Shown here piece after piece: positions 8,434-15,785 of a stretch of DNA of 23,349 bases. The notes beneath the pieces are model-generated. The model saw only the letters and a list, made by a program, of their open reading frames with translations, did no database searches and was not told the DNA's origin. How positions within the stretch are numbered: position 1 is the stretch's first letter; every line of letters starts with the position of its first letter. A program made the translations under genes and the position numbers. The DNA is taken from contig UWSO01000033.1 in assembly GCA_900538385.1 (NCBI GenBank), forward strand, positions 1 to 23,349, given 5' to 3'. The DNA comes from an uncultured Porphyromonas sp. (lineage in GTDB: Bacteria; Bacteroidota; Bacteroidia; Bacteroidales; Porphyromonadaceae).

Positions 8434-10209
8434 TTATATAGTCCATTTGATAGATTCTTGATACTCCTGCCACATAGAGGCATAGAGTCCATTAGTACGA
8501 GCCAGTAGCTCCGTGTGGGAGCCTTGCTCTACGATGCGTCCCTGCTGCATCACCACAATAAGATCCGCATTGACGACCGAGGAGAGACGATGCGCTATCA
8601 TCAGGACGGTCTTGTACGCCATCAGACGATGCAGGCTCTCCTGGATCGCATGCTCACTCTCTGGATCGGCAAAAGAGGTAGCCTCGTCAAGGAGCAGTAT
8701 CGGCGCATCCTTGAGGAAAGCTCTCGCCAGAGCTATCCGCTGCTGCTCTCCCCCACTGAGGTAGACGCCCTTAGAGCCGATGACCGTGTCCAACCCTTGT
8801 GGCAGACTACGCACCAGCTCTAGGCAGTGTGCTTTGTCAAGGGCTGCATAGATTTCTTCGTCCGTAGCCTTAGCAGATCCGTAGGCTACATTGTCACGGA
8901 TGGACTTCTTAAAGAGCTTTTCACTCTGGAAGACGAAGGAGATGTGCCGTAGCACCTCCTCGACAGCAACCTGACTTATATCTTCTCCCCCGATAGTAAT
9001 CCGCCCTGTCTCCACATCCCAAAAGCGAGCCACGAGACGAGCCAGCGTTGTCTTGCCACTCCCGCTAGCTCCTACGAGAGCCACGCAGGCACCCTCAGGG
9101 ATTGTGAGCGTCACATCACTCACCGCCAGAGGAGCCTCTGGACTATATCTAAAGGATACCTCCTCCAGCTGGATCGTATGACTAGAGAGCGTGAGAGGCG
9201 TACTACTCTTTGCCCCCGAAGAAGCATCGCAGAGGGCATCCAGCCTATCTAAAGCCTGCACAGCCTCACGCTTGCCACTGACCACATACATGAGCCGCAT
9301 CGTACACTCCCCGATGAATGGCGTAACGAGGATAAAGAAGACCAAGCTGCTCACCACACCGACCATATCTTCGCCTCGGCTCAAGAGATAATAGGCAAAG
9401 GGTACCAAGATAAATGCATAGCCAAAGGAAGCTACCGTGTAGATGCTAAACATACGCCGACAACTACGAGCATACACCTTCGCCCACTTGGCATAGTCCA
9501 GTAGCGTCTGGTGAAAAGCATTGAAGGAGTAGATCGACTGCTGGAAAGCTTTCACCACGGGCATACCACGCACATACTCGACCGCCTCACTGCTCATCCT
9601 TTGCTGGTGATTCATATAGGCACCCATACTCTCACGGTACGCTTTGTTGGTCATCATCGAGCCCATCGCCAGGAGCTGTATCAAGACTGGTATGAGACAG
9701 AGCAGAGCCATGCGCCACTCCAGGACAAACATCATCACGCAGAGCGTCGCAAAGCAGACCAGCGTCCCAACGAGGTCTGGCAACTGGTGAGCGCAGAAAG
9801 TGTGGGTCAGGCCAACATTGTCGTCGATGACGTTTTTGAGCTTGCCTAGGTTCTGCTGATCGAAGAAGCCCAAGGGCATCTCCAGCATACGCCTCATAGC
9901 ATCCCCTCGCAAAGTCCGCTCTACCCTAAAGGCTGCCACATGCGTCAGCATCAACGCCACCCCATAGAGGAGTATATAGAGCAGTCCCGCCCCGACTGCC
10001 CACCAAGCCCATCGCGTGATGGCGCTGGAGTCCACAGAGCCACCGAGCAACTCCCGCAGGATAAGCCAAATAAAGATGAATGGCACCAGTGCCACCACGT
10101 GCGCCACGGCAGAGCAGACCAGCCCTAGATAAGCGAGCGGTCGCTTGCTCCCCATGGAGTGTCCTAAGCGGCCCAATGCGCCTAGGAATTGATTGTTTGA
10201 TTGTCTCAT
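8434..10209 (-). CDS. ABC exporter half-transporter (permease-ATPase fusion), first gene of pair
   Basis: A 591-residue half-transporter with the same architecture as its partner: an N-terminal six-helix membrane domain (strong segments near 27-55, 66-90, 146-182 and 258-300) and an ATPase domain with Walker A GASGSGKTT (380-388), Q-loop Gln428, signature LSGGEQQ (484-490), Walker B LLLDEA (505-510) and switch His540. The D-loop segment FADPE departs from SALD and, as far as I recall, is common in YbtP-like transporters, whose members handle siderophores or other small molecules. Both ATP sites look intact, so the heterodimer is not obviously degenerate. A promoter is seen at 10320-10350, giving a leader of about 100 nt. 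No exporter accessory gene (membrane-fusion protein or outer-membrane channel) is adjacent. Confidence 0.9.
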   Translation of the reverse strand: MRQSNNQFLGALGRLGHSMGSKRPLAYLGLVCSAVAHVVALVPFIFIWLILRELLGGSVDSSAITRWAWWAVGAGLLYILLYGVALMLTHVAAFRVERTLRGDAMRRMLEMPLGFFDQQNLGKLKNVIDDNVGLTHTFCAHQLPDLVGTLVCFATLCVMMFVLEWRMALLCLIPVLIQLLAMGSMMTNKAYRESMGAYMNHQQRMSSEAVEYVRGMPVVKAFQQSIYSFNAFHQTLLDYAKWAKVYARSCRRMFSIYTVASFGYAFILVPFAYYLLSRGEDMVGVVSSLVFFILVTPFIGECTMRLMYVVSGKREAVQALDRLDALCDASSGAKSSTPLTLSSHTIQLEEVSFRYSPEAPLAVSDVTLTIPEGACVALVGASGSGKTTLARLVARFWDVETGRITIGGEDISQVAVEEVLRHISFVFQSEKLFKKSIRDNVAYGSAKATDEEIYAALDKAHCLELVRSLPQGLDTVIGSKGVYLSGGEQQRIALARAFLKDAPILLLDEATSFADPESEHAIQESLHRLMAYKTVLMIAHRLSSVVNADLIVVMQQGRIVEQGSHTELLARTNGLYASMWQEYQESIKWTI

Positions 10210-10319
10210 ATTAATCTGTTGTTATATACTTGGAGCCGTTTTACTGAAATAGCCCCTATGCGCAAGAGCGTTTAGAGAGGAGGTGAAAAGCATCTCCCTA
10301 TGGACACCCTTACACTGTG

Positions 10320-10350
10320 CAAAGGTAGAGCGTAATCGTTAGAACAGCAA
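10320..10350 (-). promoter_or_regulatory. Bacteroidota-type promoter of the ABC transporter operon
   Basis: Read on the minus strand, TTG at 10350-10348 is followed by 20 nt and then TACCTTTG at 10327-10320. This fits the -33 TTTG / -7 TAnnTTTG promoter of Bacteroidota with near-ideal spacing. Transcription would begin near 10313. The leader of about 104 nt contains a small imperfect hairpin (GGAGATG and CACCTCC, around 10278-10298) that resembles no riboswitch I know. Confidence 0.6.
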
Positions 10351-10485
10351 TACCAAATAGTCGGTAATATATTGTATATCAAAACGATGCGAACGTTCAG
10401 TATCTATCGTTCGAAGCCTCCTCCCGTCAATTGATTGAATTCTGAATATTATAAGTAGAGAGATGCGCCCAGATACTGCTTCTTC

Positions 10486-10668
10486 ACGAGGAAATTGAAG
10501 TTCTCCAGGGAGCAATTGGCAAATTCCTCGGAACTTTCATTTCATTCTTCCGAAGTTTCATTTCATTCTTCCGAAGTTTTATTTCGACCTTCCGATCTAT
10601 TTCGGCTTTTCTCGGTAGAGATTTGAGATTTCCTGGTGAGTTATTTGTCAAATACCTCGTGAAAGTCA
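10486..10668 (+). repeat. Composite intergenic repeat, locus 2 (most complete copy)
   Basis: The same family as at 15-132, here with modules in the order A-B-21mers-A'-B'. A degenerate hairpin box (GAGGAAATT to CCAGGGAG, about 10489-10512) is followed by the B box AATTGGCAAATTCCTCGG (10514-10531). Tandem 21-bp units follow at 10523-10543, 10544-10564 and 10565-10585; the last two differ at one base and begin ATTCTTCCGAAGT. A fourth decayed unit comes next, then a second hairpin box (about 10609-10640) and second B box (about 10640-10667), both diverged. It lies upstream of gdhA and ends about 105 bp before its promoter. The remainder of the gap (10351-10485 and 10669-10773) shows no gene. Confidence 0.85.
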
Positions 10669-10773
10669 GAAATTGTCGGTACAATGTGTCAGCTCCAGAC
10701 GGCTTCTTTCCAGCACCCCAAGTAGGAATGGAGCGACTTGACTCAGCTATTTGAACTTTGGTGTGCTGAGGGC

Positions 10774-10804
10774 TTGCTTCATTGGGAAATAAGGCGTAAC
10801 TTTG
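10774..10804 (+). promoter_or_regulatory. Bacteroidota-type promoter of gdhA
   Basis: TTG at 10774-10776, then 20 nt, then TAACTTTG at 10797-10804, matches the Bacteroidota -33/-7 consensus with ideal spacing. The start point would be near 10811, leaving a leader of about 29 nt before the ATG at 10840. Strong, simple promoters of this type fit a highly expressed catabolic gene. Confidence 0.7.
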
Positions 10805-10839
10805 TGGTACATATCCGATAATCCTAATCATTAAATCAA

Positions 10840-12177
10840 ATGAAGACAAGTGAGATCATTGCCCAGCTAGAGGCAAAGCATCCAGGCGAGCCGGAGTTCA
10901 TCCAGGCTGTCCGTGAGGTCCTCCTTTCTATCGAGGACATTTACAACCAGCATCCAGAGTTTGAGAAGAACAAGATCGTCGAGCGCCTCGTCGAGCCCGA
11001 CCGTATCTTCACCTTCCGTATCCCCTGGGTGGACGACAAGGGTGAGGTCCAGATCAACCTCGGTTACCGCGTACAGTTCAACAATGCTATTGGCCCGTAC
11101 AAGGGTGGTACACGCTTCCACCACACGGTGAACCTCTCTACCCTCAAGTTCCTCGGCTTCGAGCAGACCTTCAAGAATGCCCTCTCTACACTTCCTATGG
11201 GTGGTGGTAAGGGTGGCTCTGACTTCTCTCCAAAGGGTAAGAGCGAGCGCGAGATCATGCGCTTCTGCCAGGCTTATGTCACAGAGCTCTACAAGTATAT
11301 TGGCCCGGACATGGATATCCCTGCAGGCGACGTAGGTGTCGGTGGTCGTGAGGTAGGCTTTATGTACGGTATGTACAAGAAGCTCACTCGTGAGTGCACA
11401 GGTACTTTCACAGGCAAGGGTCATGAGTTCGGTGGATCACGCCTCCGTCCTGAGTCAACGGGCTACGGTGCTATCTACATGGTCAATGATATCTGCAAGC
11501 AGCACAACATCGACTTCAAGGGCAAGACAGTTGCTATCTCAGGCTTCGGTAACGTCGCTTGGGGTGCTACCATGAAGGCTACTGAGCTAGGCGCTAAGGT
11601 TGTCTGCATCTCTGGTCCTGATGGTTACATCTACGATGAGAACGGTGTCAGCACACAGGAGAAGTTTGACTACATGTGCGAACTCCGCAACAGTGGCAAC
11701 GACGTCGTAGAGCCATATGCTAAGAAGTTTGGCGCACAGTTCTTCGCAGGCAAGAAGCCCTGGGAGCACAAGGTAGACATCGCTCTCCCCTGCGCTATCC
11801 AGAACGAGCTCAACGGTGACGATGCTAAGAAACTCGTCGAGAACGGTGTAACGATCGTTGCTGAGGTTTCTAACATGGGTTGTACAGCAGAGGCTGCTGA
11901 GTACTTCGTTGAGAAGCGCATCATCTTCGCTCCTGGTAAGGCTGTCAACTGTGGTGGTGTCTCTTGCTCTTGCCTAGAGATGTCACAGAACGCAGCTCAC
12001 ATCTACTGGTCTGAGGCTGAGGTAGACGAGCGTCTACATCAGATCATGAAGGACATCCACACTCAGTGCGTAGAGTACGGTAAGGAGCCTGACGGCTACA
12101 TCAACTACGTCAAGGGTGCTAATATTGCCGGCTTCATGAAGGTCGCTAAGGCAATGGTTGGTCAGGGCGTCTGCTAA
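10840..12177 (+). CDS. gdhA: Glutamate dehydrogenase (NAD(P)-dependent, hexameric type)
   Basis: A 445-residue enzyme that reversibly deaminates glutamate to 2-oxoglutarate and ammonia. Motifs in order are PYKGGTRFHH (86-95), the catalytic-lysine loop PMGGGKGGSDF with Lys124 (119-129), the substrate/catalytic Asp164 in IPAGDVGVGGRE, and the dinucleotide-binding loop GFGNVAWG (235-242). Length matches the small hexameric (GdhA, class I) family. Codons are strongly biased (GGT, AAG, CTC, GAG), as expected for an abundant protein. In P. gingivalis the corresponding enzyme is described as NAD-dependent and catabolic; cofactor choice cannot be settled here. A CoA-transferase and an alcohol dehydrogenase that could act later in glutamate fermentation lie a few genes away. 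Confidence 0.96.
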   Translation: MKTSEIIAQLEAKHPGEPEFIQAVREVLLSIEDIYNQHPEFEKNKIVERLVEPDRIFTFRIPWVDDKGEVQINLGYRVQFNNAIGPYKGGTRFHHTVNLSTLKFLGFEQTFKNALSTLPMGGGKGGSDFSPKGKSEREIMRFCQAYVTELYKYIGPDMDIPAGDVGVGGREVGFMYGMYKKLTRECTGTFTGKGHEFGGSRLRPESTGYGAIYMVNDICKQHNIDFKGKTVAISGFGNVAWGATMKATELGAKVVCISGPDGYIYDENGVSTQEKFDYMCELRNSGNDVVEPYAKKFGAQFFAGKKPWEHKVDIALPCAIQNELNGDDAKKLVENGVTIVAEVSNMGCTAEAAEYFVEKRIIFAPGKAVNCGGVSCSCLEMSQNAAHIYWSEAEVDERLHQIMKDIHTQCVEYGKEPDGYINYVKGANIAGFMKVAKAMVGQGVC

Positions 12178-12194
12178 AATAGATATACAGCACA

Positions 12195-12233
12195 ATAGCC
12201 TAGCTACACACGTATGCGTGTCAGCTAGGCTAT
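12195..12233 (+). terminator. Hairpin after gdhA (terminator-like)
   Basis: An 11-bp perfect stem (ATAGCCTAGCT at 12195-12205 with its complement at 12223-12233) encloses a second smaller stem (ACAC..GTGT). It starts 18 bp after the gdhA stop. The following sequence is only moderately T-rich, so this may be a 3'-end stabilising structure or a weak terminator. Confidence 0.6.
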
Positions 12234-12264
12234 AGCTTATACCTTATTTGTTTGCCTTTTCATT

Positions 12265-12307
12265 AGAGAGGGTCGCTACTCACGATATGTGAATAGCGAC
12301 CCTCTCT
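12265..12307. terminator. Second, bidirectional-type hairpin between gdhA and ung
   Basis: A 14-bp perfect stem (AGAGAGGGTCGCTA at 12265-12278 with its complement at 12294-12307) carries an inner TCAC/GTGA stem in the loop. It lies at the convergent junction of gdhA and ung and could end transcription in both directions. T-tracts on either side are poor. Confidence 0.6.
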
Positions 12308-12329
12308 CTATCTTATGTCTACGATCTTA

Positions 12330-12995
12330 TCACCAGCGGATCGGCTCGTAGCCGTATCGCTGTAGGTAAGCATTGGCCTTGGAAAAGTGCCGGCAGCCGA
12401 AGAAGCCCCGATGAGCCGACAGAGGACTAGGATGAGGCGCCTCGAGGATGAGGTGCTTCTGGCGATCTATCAGTGCCCGCTTACAGCGCGCATAGTTACC
12501 CCATAGCATGAAGACGAGATGCTCTCTCTGGCTACTCAAGAGCGAGATGACCTGATCGGTGAAGGTCTCCCACCCGCGTCCCTGATGCGAGCCTGCTTCG
12601 TGTGCTACGACCGTGAGCGTAGCGTTTAGCAAGAGGACACCCTGACTACACCATGGCGTTAGATGCCCCCCGACGATCTGCGAGGGACGCCCTAGGTCGG
12701 AGGCGATCTCGGTCAATATGTTGCGCAGGCTGGGTGGCACCTCGACACCCTCTGGCACAGAGAAGGCTAGCCCCTCGGCCTGCCCCACACCGTGGTAAGG
12801 ATCTTGCCCGAGGATGACGACTCGCACATCTTCAAAGGGACAAAGGTCAAAGGCTCGAAAGATCTGCCCACCAGGTGGGTAGATCCTCTTCGTCTGGTAC
12901 TCCGAGCGCACAAAAGAGGTCAAGGTCTCAAAGTAAAACTTTCCGAACTCCTCCTCCAGCACTTGATGCCAGCTAGGCTCTATGCGTACATTCAT
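12330..12995 (-). CDS. ung: Uracil-DNA glycosylase, family 1
   Basis: A 221-residue DNA repair enzyme that excises uracil from DNA. The water-activating loop GQDPYHG is at 63-69 (catalytic Asp65), followed by the uracil-stacking region GLAFSV. The DNA-intercalation loop HPSPLSAHRGFFGCRHFS begins at His188. The LMLWGNYA-type core strand is present (FMLWGNYA). Length and motif spacing match E. coli Ung. It is separated by 108 bp from the CoA-transferase gene upstream on the same strand; I see no clear promoter in that gap, so it may have its own weak promoter or be read through. Confidence 0.97.
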   Translation of the reverse strand: MNVRIEPSWHQVLEEEFGKFYFETLTSFVRSEYQTKRIYPPGGQIFRAFDLCPFEDVRVVILGQDPYHGVGQAEGLAFSVPEGVEVPPSLRNILTEIASDLGRPSQIVGGHLTPWCSQGVLLLNATLTVVAHEAGSHQGRGWETFTDQVISLLSSQREHLVFMLWGNYARCKRALIDRQKHLILEAPHPSPLSAHRGFFGCRHFSKANAYLQRYGYEPIRW

Positions 12996-13103
12996 ACGAT
13001 ACGGCTCTATAGTTTTATCAAAAAGCTAAGCGAGCCTCCTCTGAGCAACGATACTGGTGTCGCTACTAGAGAAGACTCGCATATAATGATCGGTAAGCTA
13101 CGA

Positions 13104-14414
13104 CTACTTGCCCCAGCGCTTGATGACAGCCTCCTGAAGCATCTCTCTAAACTTAGGATGTGCGATGCCGATAAGCGCCTCGGCGCGCTCACGTGCCGTT
13201 TTACCACGGAGACGTGCCACACCATACTCCGTAACTACATAGTCCACATCGTTGCGACCAGTAGTCACTGCTGCGCCCTCCGCTAGGATCGGCACGATAC
13301 GGCTGATCTCACCGCCCTTGGCAGTAGAGGCGAAGGCGAGGATACTGCGCCCGCCCTTGGAGCGTCTAGCACCACGCATGAAGTCCACCTGACCGCCAGA
13401 GCCACTCAGCATGTTGTAGCCGATGCTCTCAGCATTGACCTGACCGAGCAGGTCGATTTCCAGACAAGAATTGATCGAGACCATGTTGTCAATGCTTGCC
13501 ACGACAAAGGGATCATTCGTATAGCTCACGGGATACATCTCAACCTCCTCATTGTGGTCGAAGAAGTCGTACAGTTCCTTCGTACCCATCGCAAAGGCTG
13601 TGACCACCTTATTGGCATTGCGTGTCTTACACTTACCGGTGATGACCCCTTTACGCATCAGTTTCATAACACCATCGGTGATCATCTCCGAGTGGATGCC
13701 TAGATCCTTGCGATCCGTGAGGTTGCTCAAGACTGCATCGGGGATAGCTCCGATACCGAGCTGGAGCGTGTCGCCATCTTTGATCATGGATGCACAGATC
13801 TCACCGATCTTGCGCTCGATCTCACCAGGTACAGCGGGTGGCACCTCGGGTACAGCCGTGCTCACCTCGATGATATGATCCAGCTTCGTCACATGGATCA
13901 GGTTGTCGCCACCGATGAAGGGGAGCTGATCATTGACCTCTGCGATCACGACACGAGCAGCCTCCACAGCAGGCTTGGTATAGTCGCATGAGAGACTGAA
14001 GGAGCAGTAGCCCTCTTCATTGGGTCTGGTCAACTGGACGATAGCTACATCTACAGGATAGAAGCCATCGGTAAAGAGCCCTGGCACCTCATGGAAGTGG
14101 CAGGGGAAGAAGTCCACCAACCCCGCACGGCACGCCTTGCGAGCGTTGGCCTCGAGGAAGTTGATCTTGAGATTGAAGTGCTGCGCTATCTCTGGCGTAA
14201 ACTGGTACCCAGCACCATAATACAGGACGTGAAAGATATTACCTGTGGGTAGCTCAGCGACATGCTCCATCATACTCTTGAGGATTGTATCTGGCGCAGC
14301 AGCCGCATGACCTATGACAATGTTACACCCCTCTGTGAGCTCCTTCTTGAGAGCCTCTAGGGGGGTGGTCAGATGAGATTGATAATAGGACTTCCAGTCC
14401 TGATTCTTTTGCAT
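13104..14414 (-). CDS. Acetyl-CoA hydrolase/transferase family, probable 4-hydroxybutyrate CoA-transferase
   Basis: A 436-residue family I CoA-transferase. The catalytic glutamate is Glu243 in GIHSEMITDGV, aligning with the GIHTEM motif (Glu238) of the Clostridium aminobutyricum 4-hydroxybutyrate CoA-transferase. Supporting motifs are QLGIGAIPDAVLSNL (218-232), the SINSCLEIDLLGQVNAES region (313-330) and the CoA-binding GSGGQVDFMRGA (338-349). In P. gingivalis such an enzyme activates 4-hydroxybutyrate with acetyl-CoA on the way to butyrate. The neighbour transcribed just before it is an iron-dependent alcohol dehydrogenase. Other substrates (butyrate, propionate, acetate/succinate exchange) cannot be excluded from sequence alone. 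Confidence 0.9.
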   Translation of the reverse strand: MQKNQDWKSYYQSHLTTPLEALKKELTEGCNIVIGHAAAAPDTILKSMMEHVAELPTGNIFHVLYYGAGYQFTPEIAQHFNLKINFLEANARKACRAGLVDFFPCHFHEVPGLFTDGFYPVDVAIVQLTRPNEEGYCSFSLSCDYTKPAVEAARVVIAEVNDQLPFIGGDNLIHVTKLDHIIEVSTAVPEVPPAVPGEIERKIGEICASMIKDGDTLQLGIGAIPDAVLSNLTDRKDLGIHSEMITDGVMKLMRKGVITGKCKTRNANKVVTAFAMGTKELYDFFDHNEEVEMYPVSYTNDPFVVASIDNMVSINSCLEIDLLGQVNAESIGYNMLSGSGGQVDFMRGARRSKGGRSILAFASTAKGGEISRIVPILAEGAAVTTGRNDVDYVVTEYGVARLRGKTARERAEALIGIAHPKFREMLQEAVIKRWGK

Positions 14415-14523
14415 AGTGTGTCTAGCTTATCTATTGTTTGAAATGATTCTATACTTAGCCCTCTGAGGCGCAGCCCCGCCCATATTGGCTTAGAGCGAGG
14501 AGCGCATCACGCTTTGTCGGTTA

Positions 14524-14531
14524 CAAAGATA
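14524..14531 (-). promoter_or_regulatory. Putative -7 box (TATCTTTG) of the CoA-transferase gene
   Basis: Minus-strand TATCTTTG fits TAnnTTTG and lies about 110 nt before the CoA-transferase start, just past the end of the dehydrogenase gene. No clear -33 TTG at the expected distance. The same octamer occurs before the dehydrogenase and receptor genes. Confidence 0.4.
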
Positions 14532-14551
14532 CACATTCTCCCGGAAGCGAC

Positions 14552-15715
14552 TTATTCGTAAGCCAGCTCTAGTATCTGTCTCACAATCTCGGGTGTCATA
14601 TTCTGATGTTCCCCGAGCACGGTGCCACGCTCTGTAAAGCGACGCACCACCTCATCGATCACCTCGTGAGGTACCTCCGCATCGCGTAGCGTGACCGAGA
14701 GACCGAGCTTGGCAAAGAACTGCTTCGTCGCCTCGATAGCTGCCGTGACAGCGTGCTCCTCGCCTTGGCACGCCTGAGGGGTCAAGCCCCAGATCCGAGC
14801 CGCATACTGGATGAGCTTGTCCTGCTTGCCTAGATGGCGCATCACCTGCAGCGTAGCGGGGAGTATGATAGCGAGCGTGTGTCCGTGCGTCAGTCCCGTC
14901 AGGGCGGTCACCTCGTGACCTATGTAGTGCGTACTCCAGTCTTGGTCCACGCCCCACGAGAGGTAGCCGTTGAGTCCGACAGTAGCGCAGAGCATGAACT
15001 CGCCCATCAGGTCGACATCCTGATGGTTGTGCGTCAGCCCTGGAGCTATCTCAATGAGCGTGTGTAGCACCCCCTCGGCCATACGATCCATCAGGAGTGG
15101 ACTGCGCATCGTCGTCATGTACTGCTCCATAACATGGACGAAGGTATCGGCTATACCACACGCTACCTGATAAGGCGGTAGAGAGGTCGGTACACGAGGA
15201 TCTAGGATGGAGAATTGTGGATGCTTGCTTGAGAACGAATACTTCTCCTGTGTCTCACGACAAGAGATGACACCACCGCTATTCATCTCCGATCCCGTAG
15301 CTGGAATCGTCAGCACGACACCGAGCGGTAGATGCTCGCCCCTATGCTTGCCAGCACGGACTATATCCCAGGGGTCCTGGTCACTGCACATTGCAGCGAT
15401 GATCAGCTTGCTCGCATCTATGACTGAGCCTCCGCCTACGGCTAGGACAAAGTCGCACTGCTCCTGACGCCCCAGCTGGACAGCCTTACGGATCGTCTCG
15501 ACCGTAGGATTGGACTCGATGCCCCAAAACTCGGTCACCGAGCGGTCCTCCAGTGCTTGGCACACAGCGTCGTAAACGCCATTGCTTCGTATGCTACCAC
15601 CGCCCATCACGAGGAGGATGCGGTAGTGTGGATCAATGAGCCGAGGAAGCTCAGCAATGCGTCCCTCGCCGAAGACAAGCTTCGTGGGATTGTAGTATGT
15701 GAAGGGTTGTATCAT
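14552..15715 (-). CDS. Iron-containing alcohol/aldehyde dehydrogenase, YqhD/butanol dehydrogenase type
   Basis: Group III (Fe/Zn) alcohol dehydrogenase of 387 residues, the same length as E. coli YqhD and very similar in pattern. The start at 15715 is chosen because homology begins at MIQPFTYYNPTKLVFGEG; the reading frame is open for 20 more codons. Visible features are GGGS after the first strand (38-41, as in NADPH-preferring YqhD), the GGGSVIDASK motif (94-103), LTIPATGSEMN (135-145), and metal ligands Asp190, His194, His267 and His277 (the last two in GHEVTALTGLTHGH). It probably reduces an aldehyde using NADPH. Its position before a 4-hydroxybutyrate-type CoA-transferase raises the possibility that succinate semialdehyde is a substrate. 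Confidence 0.93.
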   Translation of the reverse strand: MIQPFTYYNPTKLVFGEGRIAELPRLIDPHYRILLVMGGGSIRSNGVYDAVCQALEDRSVTEFWGIESNPTVETIRKAVQLGRQEQCDFVLAVGGGSVIDASKLIIAAMCSDQDPWDIVRAGKHRGEHLPLGVVLTIPATGSEMNSGGVISCRETQEKYSFSSKHPQFSILDPRVPTSLPPYQVACGIADTFVHVMEQYMTTMRSPLLMDRMAEGVLHTLIEIAPGLTHNHQDVDLMGEFMLCATVGLNGYLSWGVDQDWSTHYIGHEVTALTGLTHGHTLAIILPATLQVMRHLGKQDKLIQYAARIWGLTPQACQGEEHAVTAAIEATKQFFAKLGLSVTLRDAEVPHEVIDEVVRRFTERGTVLGEHQNMTPEIVRQILELAYE

Positions 15716-15772
15716 GCTTCTTGGTAGATTAAAGTGTGAATTAGAAGACAGGCTTCGTAGCCTTGCCAAGAG

Positions 15773-15780
15773 CAAAGATA
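15773..15780 (-). promoter_or_regulatory. Putative -7 box (TATCTTTG) of the alcohol dehydrogenase gene
   Basis: Minus-strand TATCTTTG lies about 57 nt before the chosen start and just beyond the ppx stop codon, so its -33 region would fall inside the 3' end of ppx. A CTG rather than TTG sits 20 nt upstream, so the -33 match is partial. It also argues for the start at 15715, because a start at 15775 would overlap the box. Confidence 0.45.
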
Positions 15781-15785
15781 CGAGT

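Noticed and set aside
10484..10849. Minus-strand ORF covering the composite repeat upstream of gdhA
   Set aside because: Its sequence (KLRKNEMKLRKNEMK) is only a translation of the 21-bp repeats and it overlaps the gdhA promoter and start.
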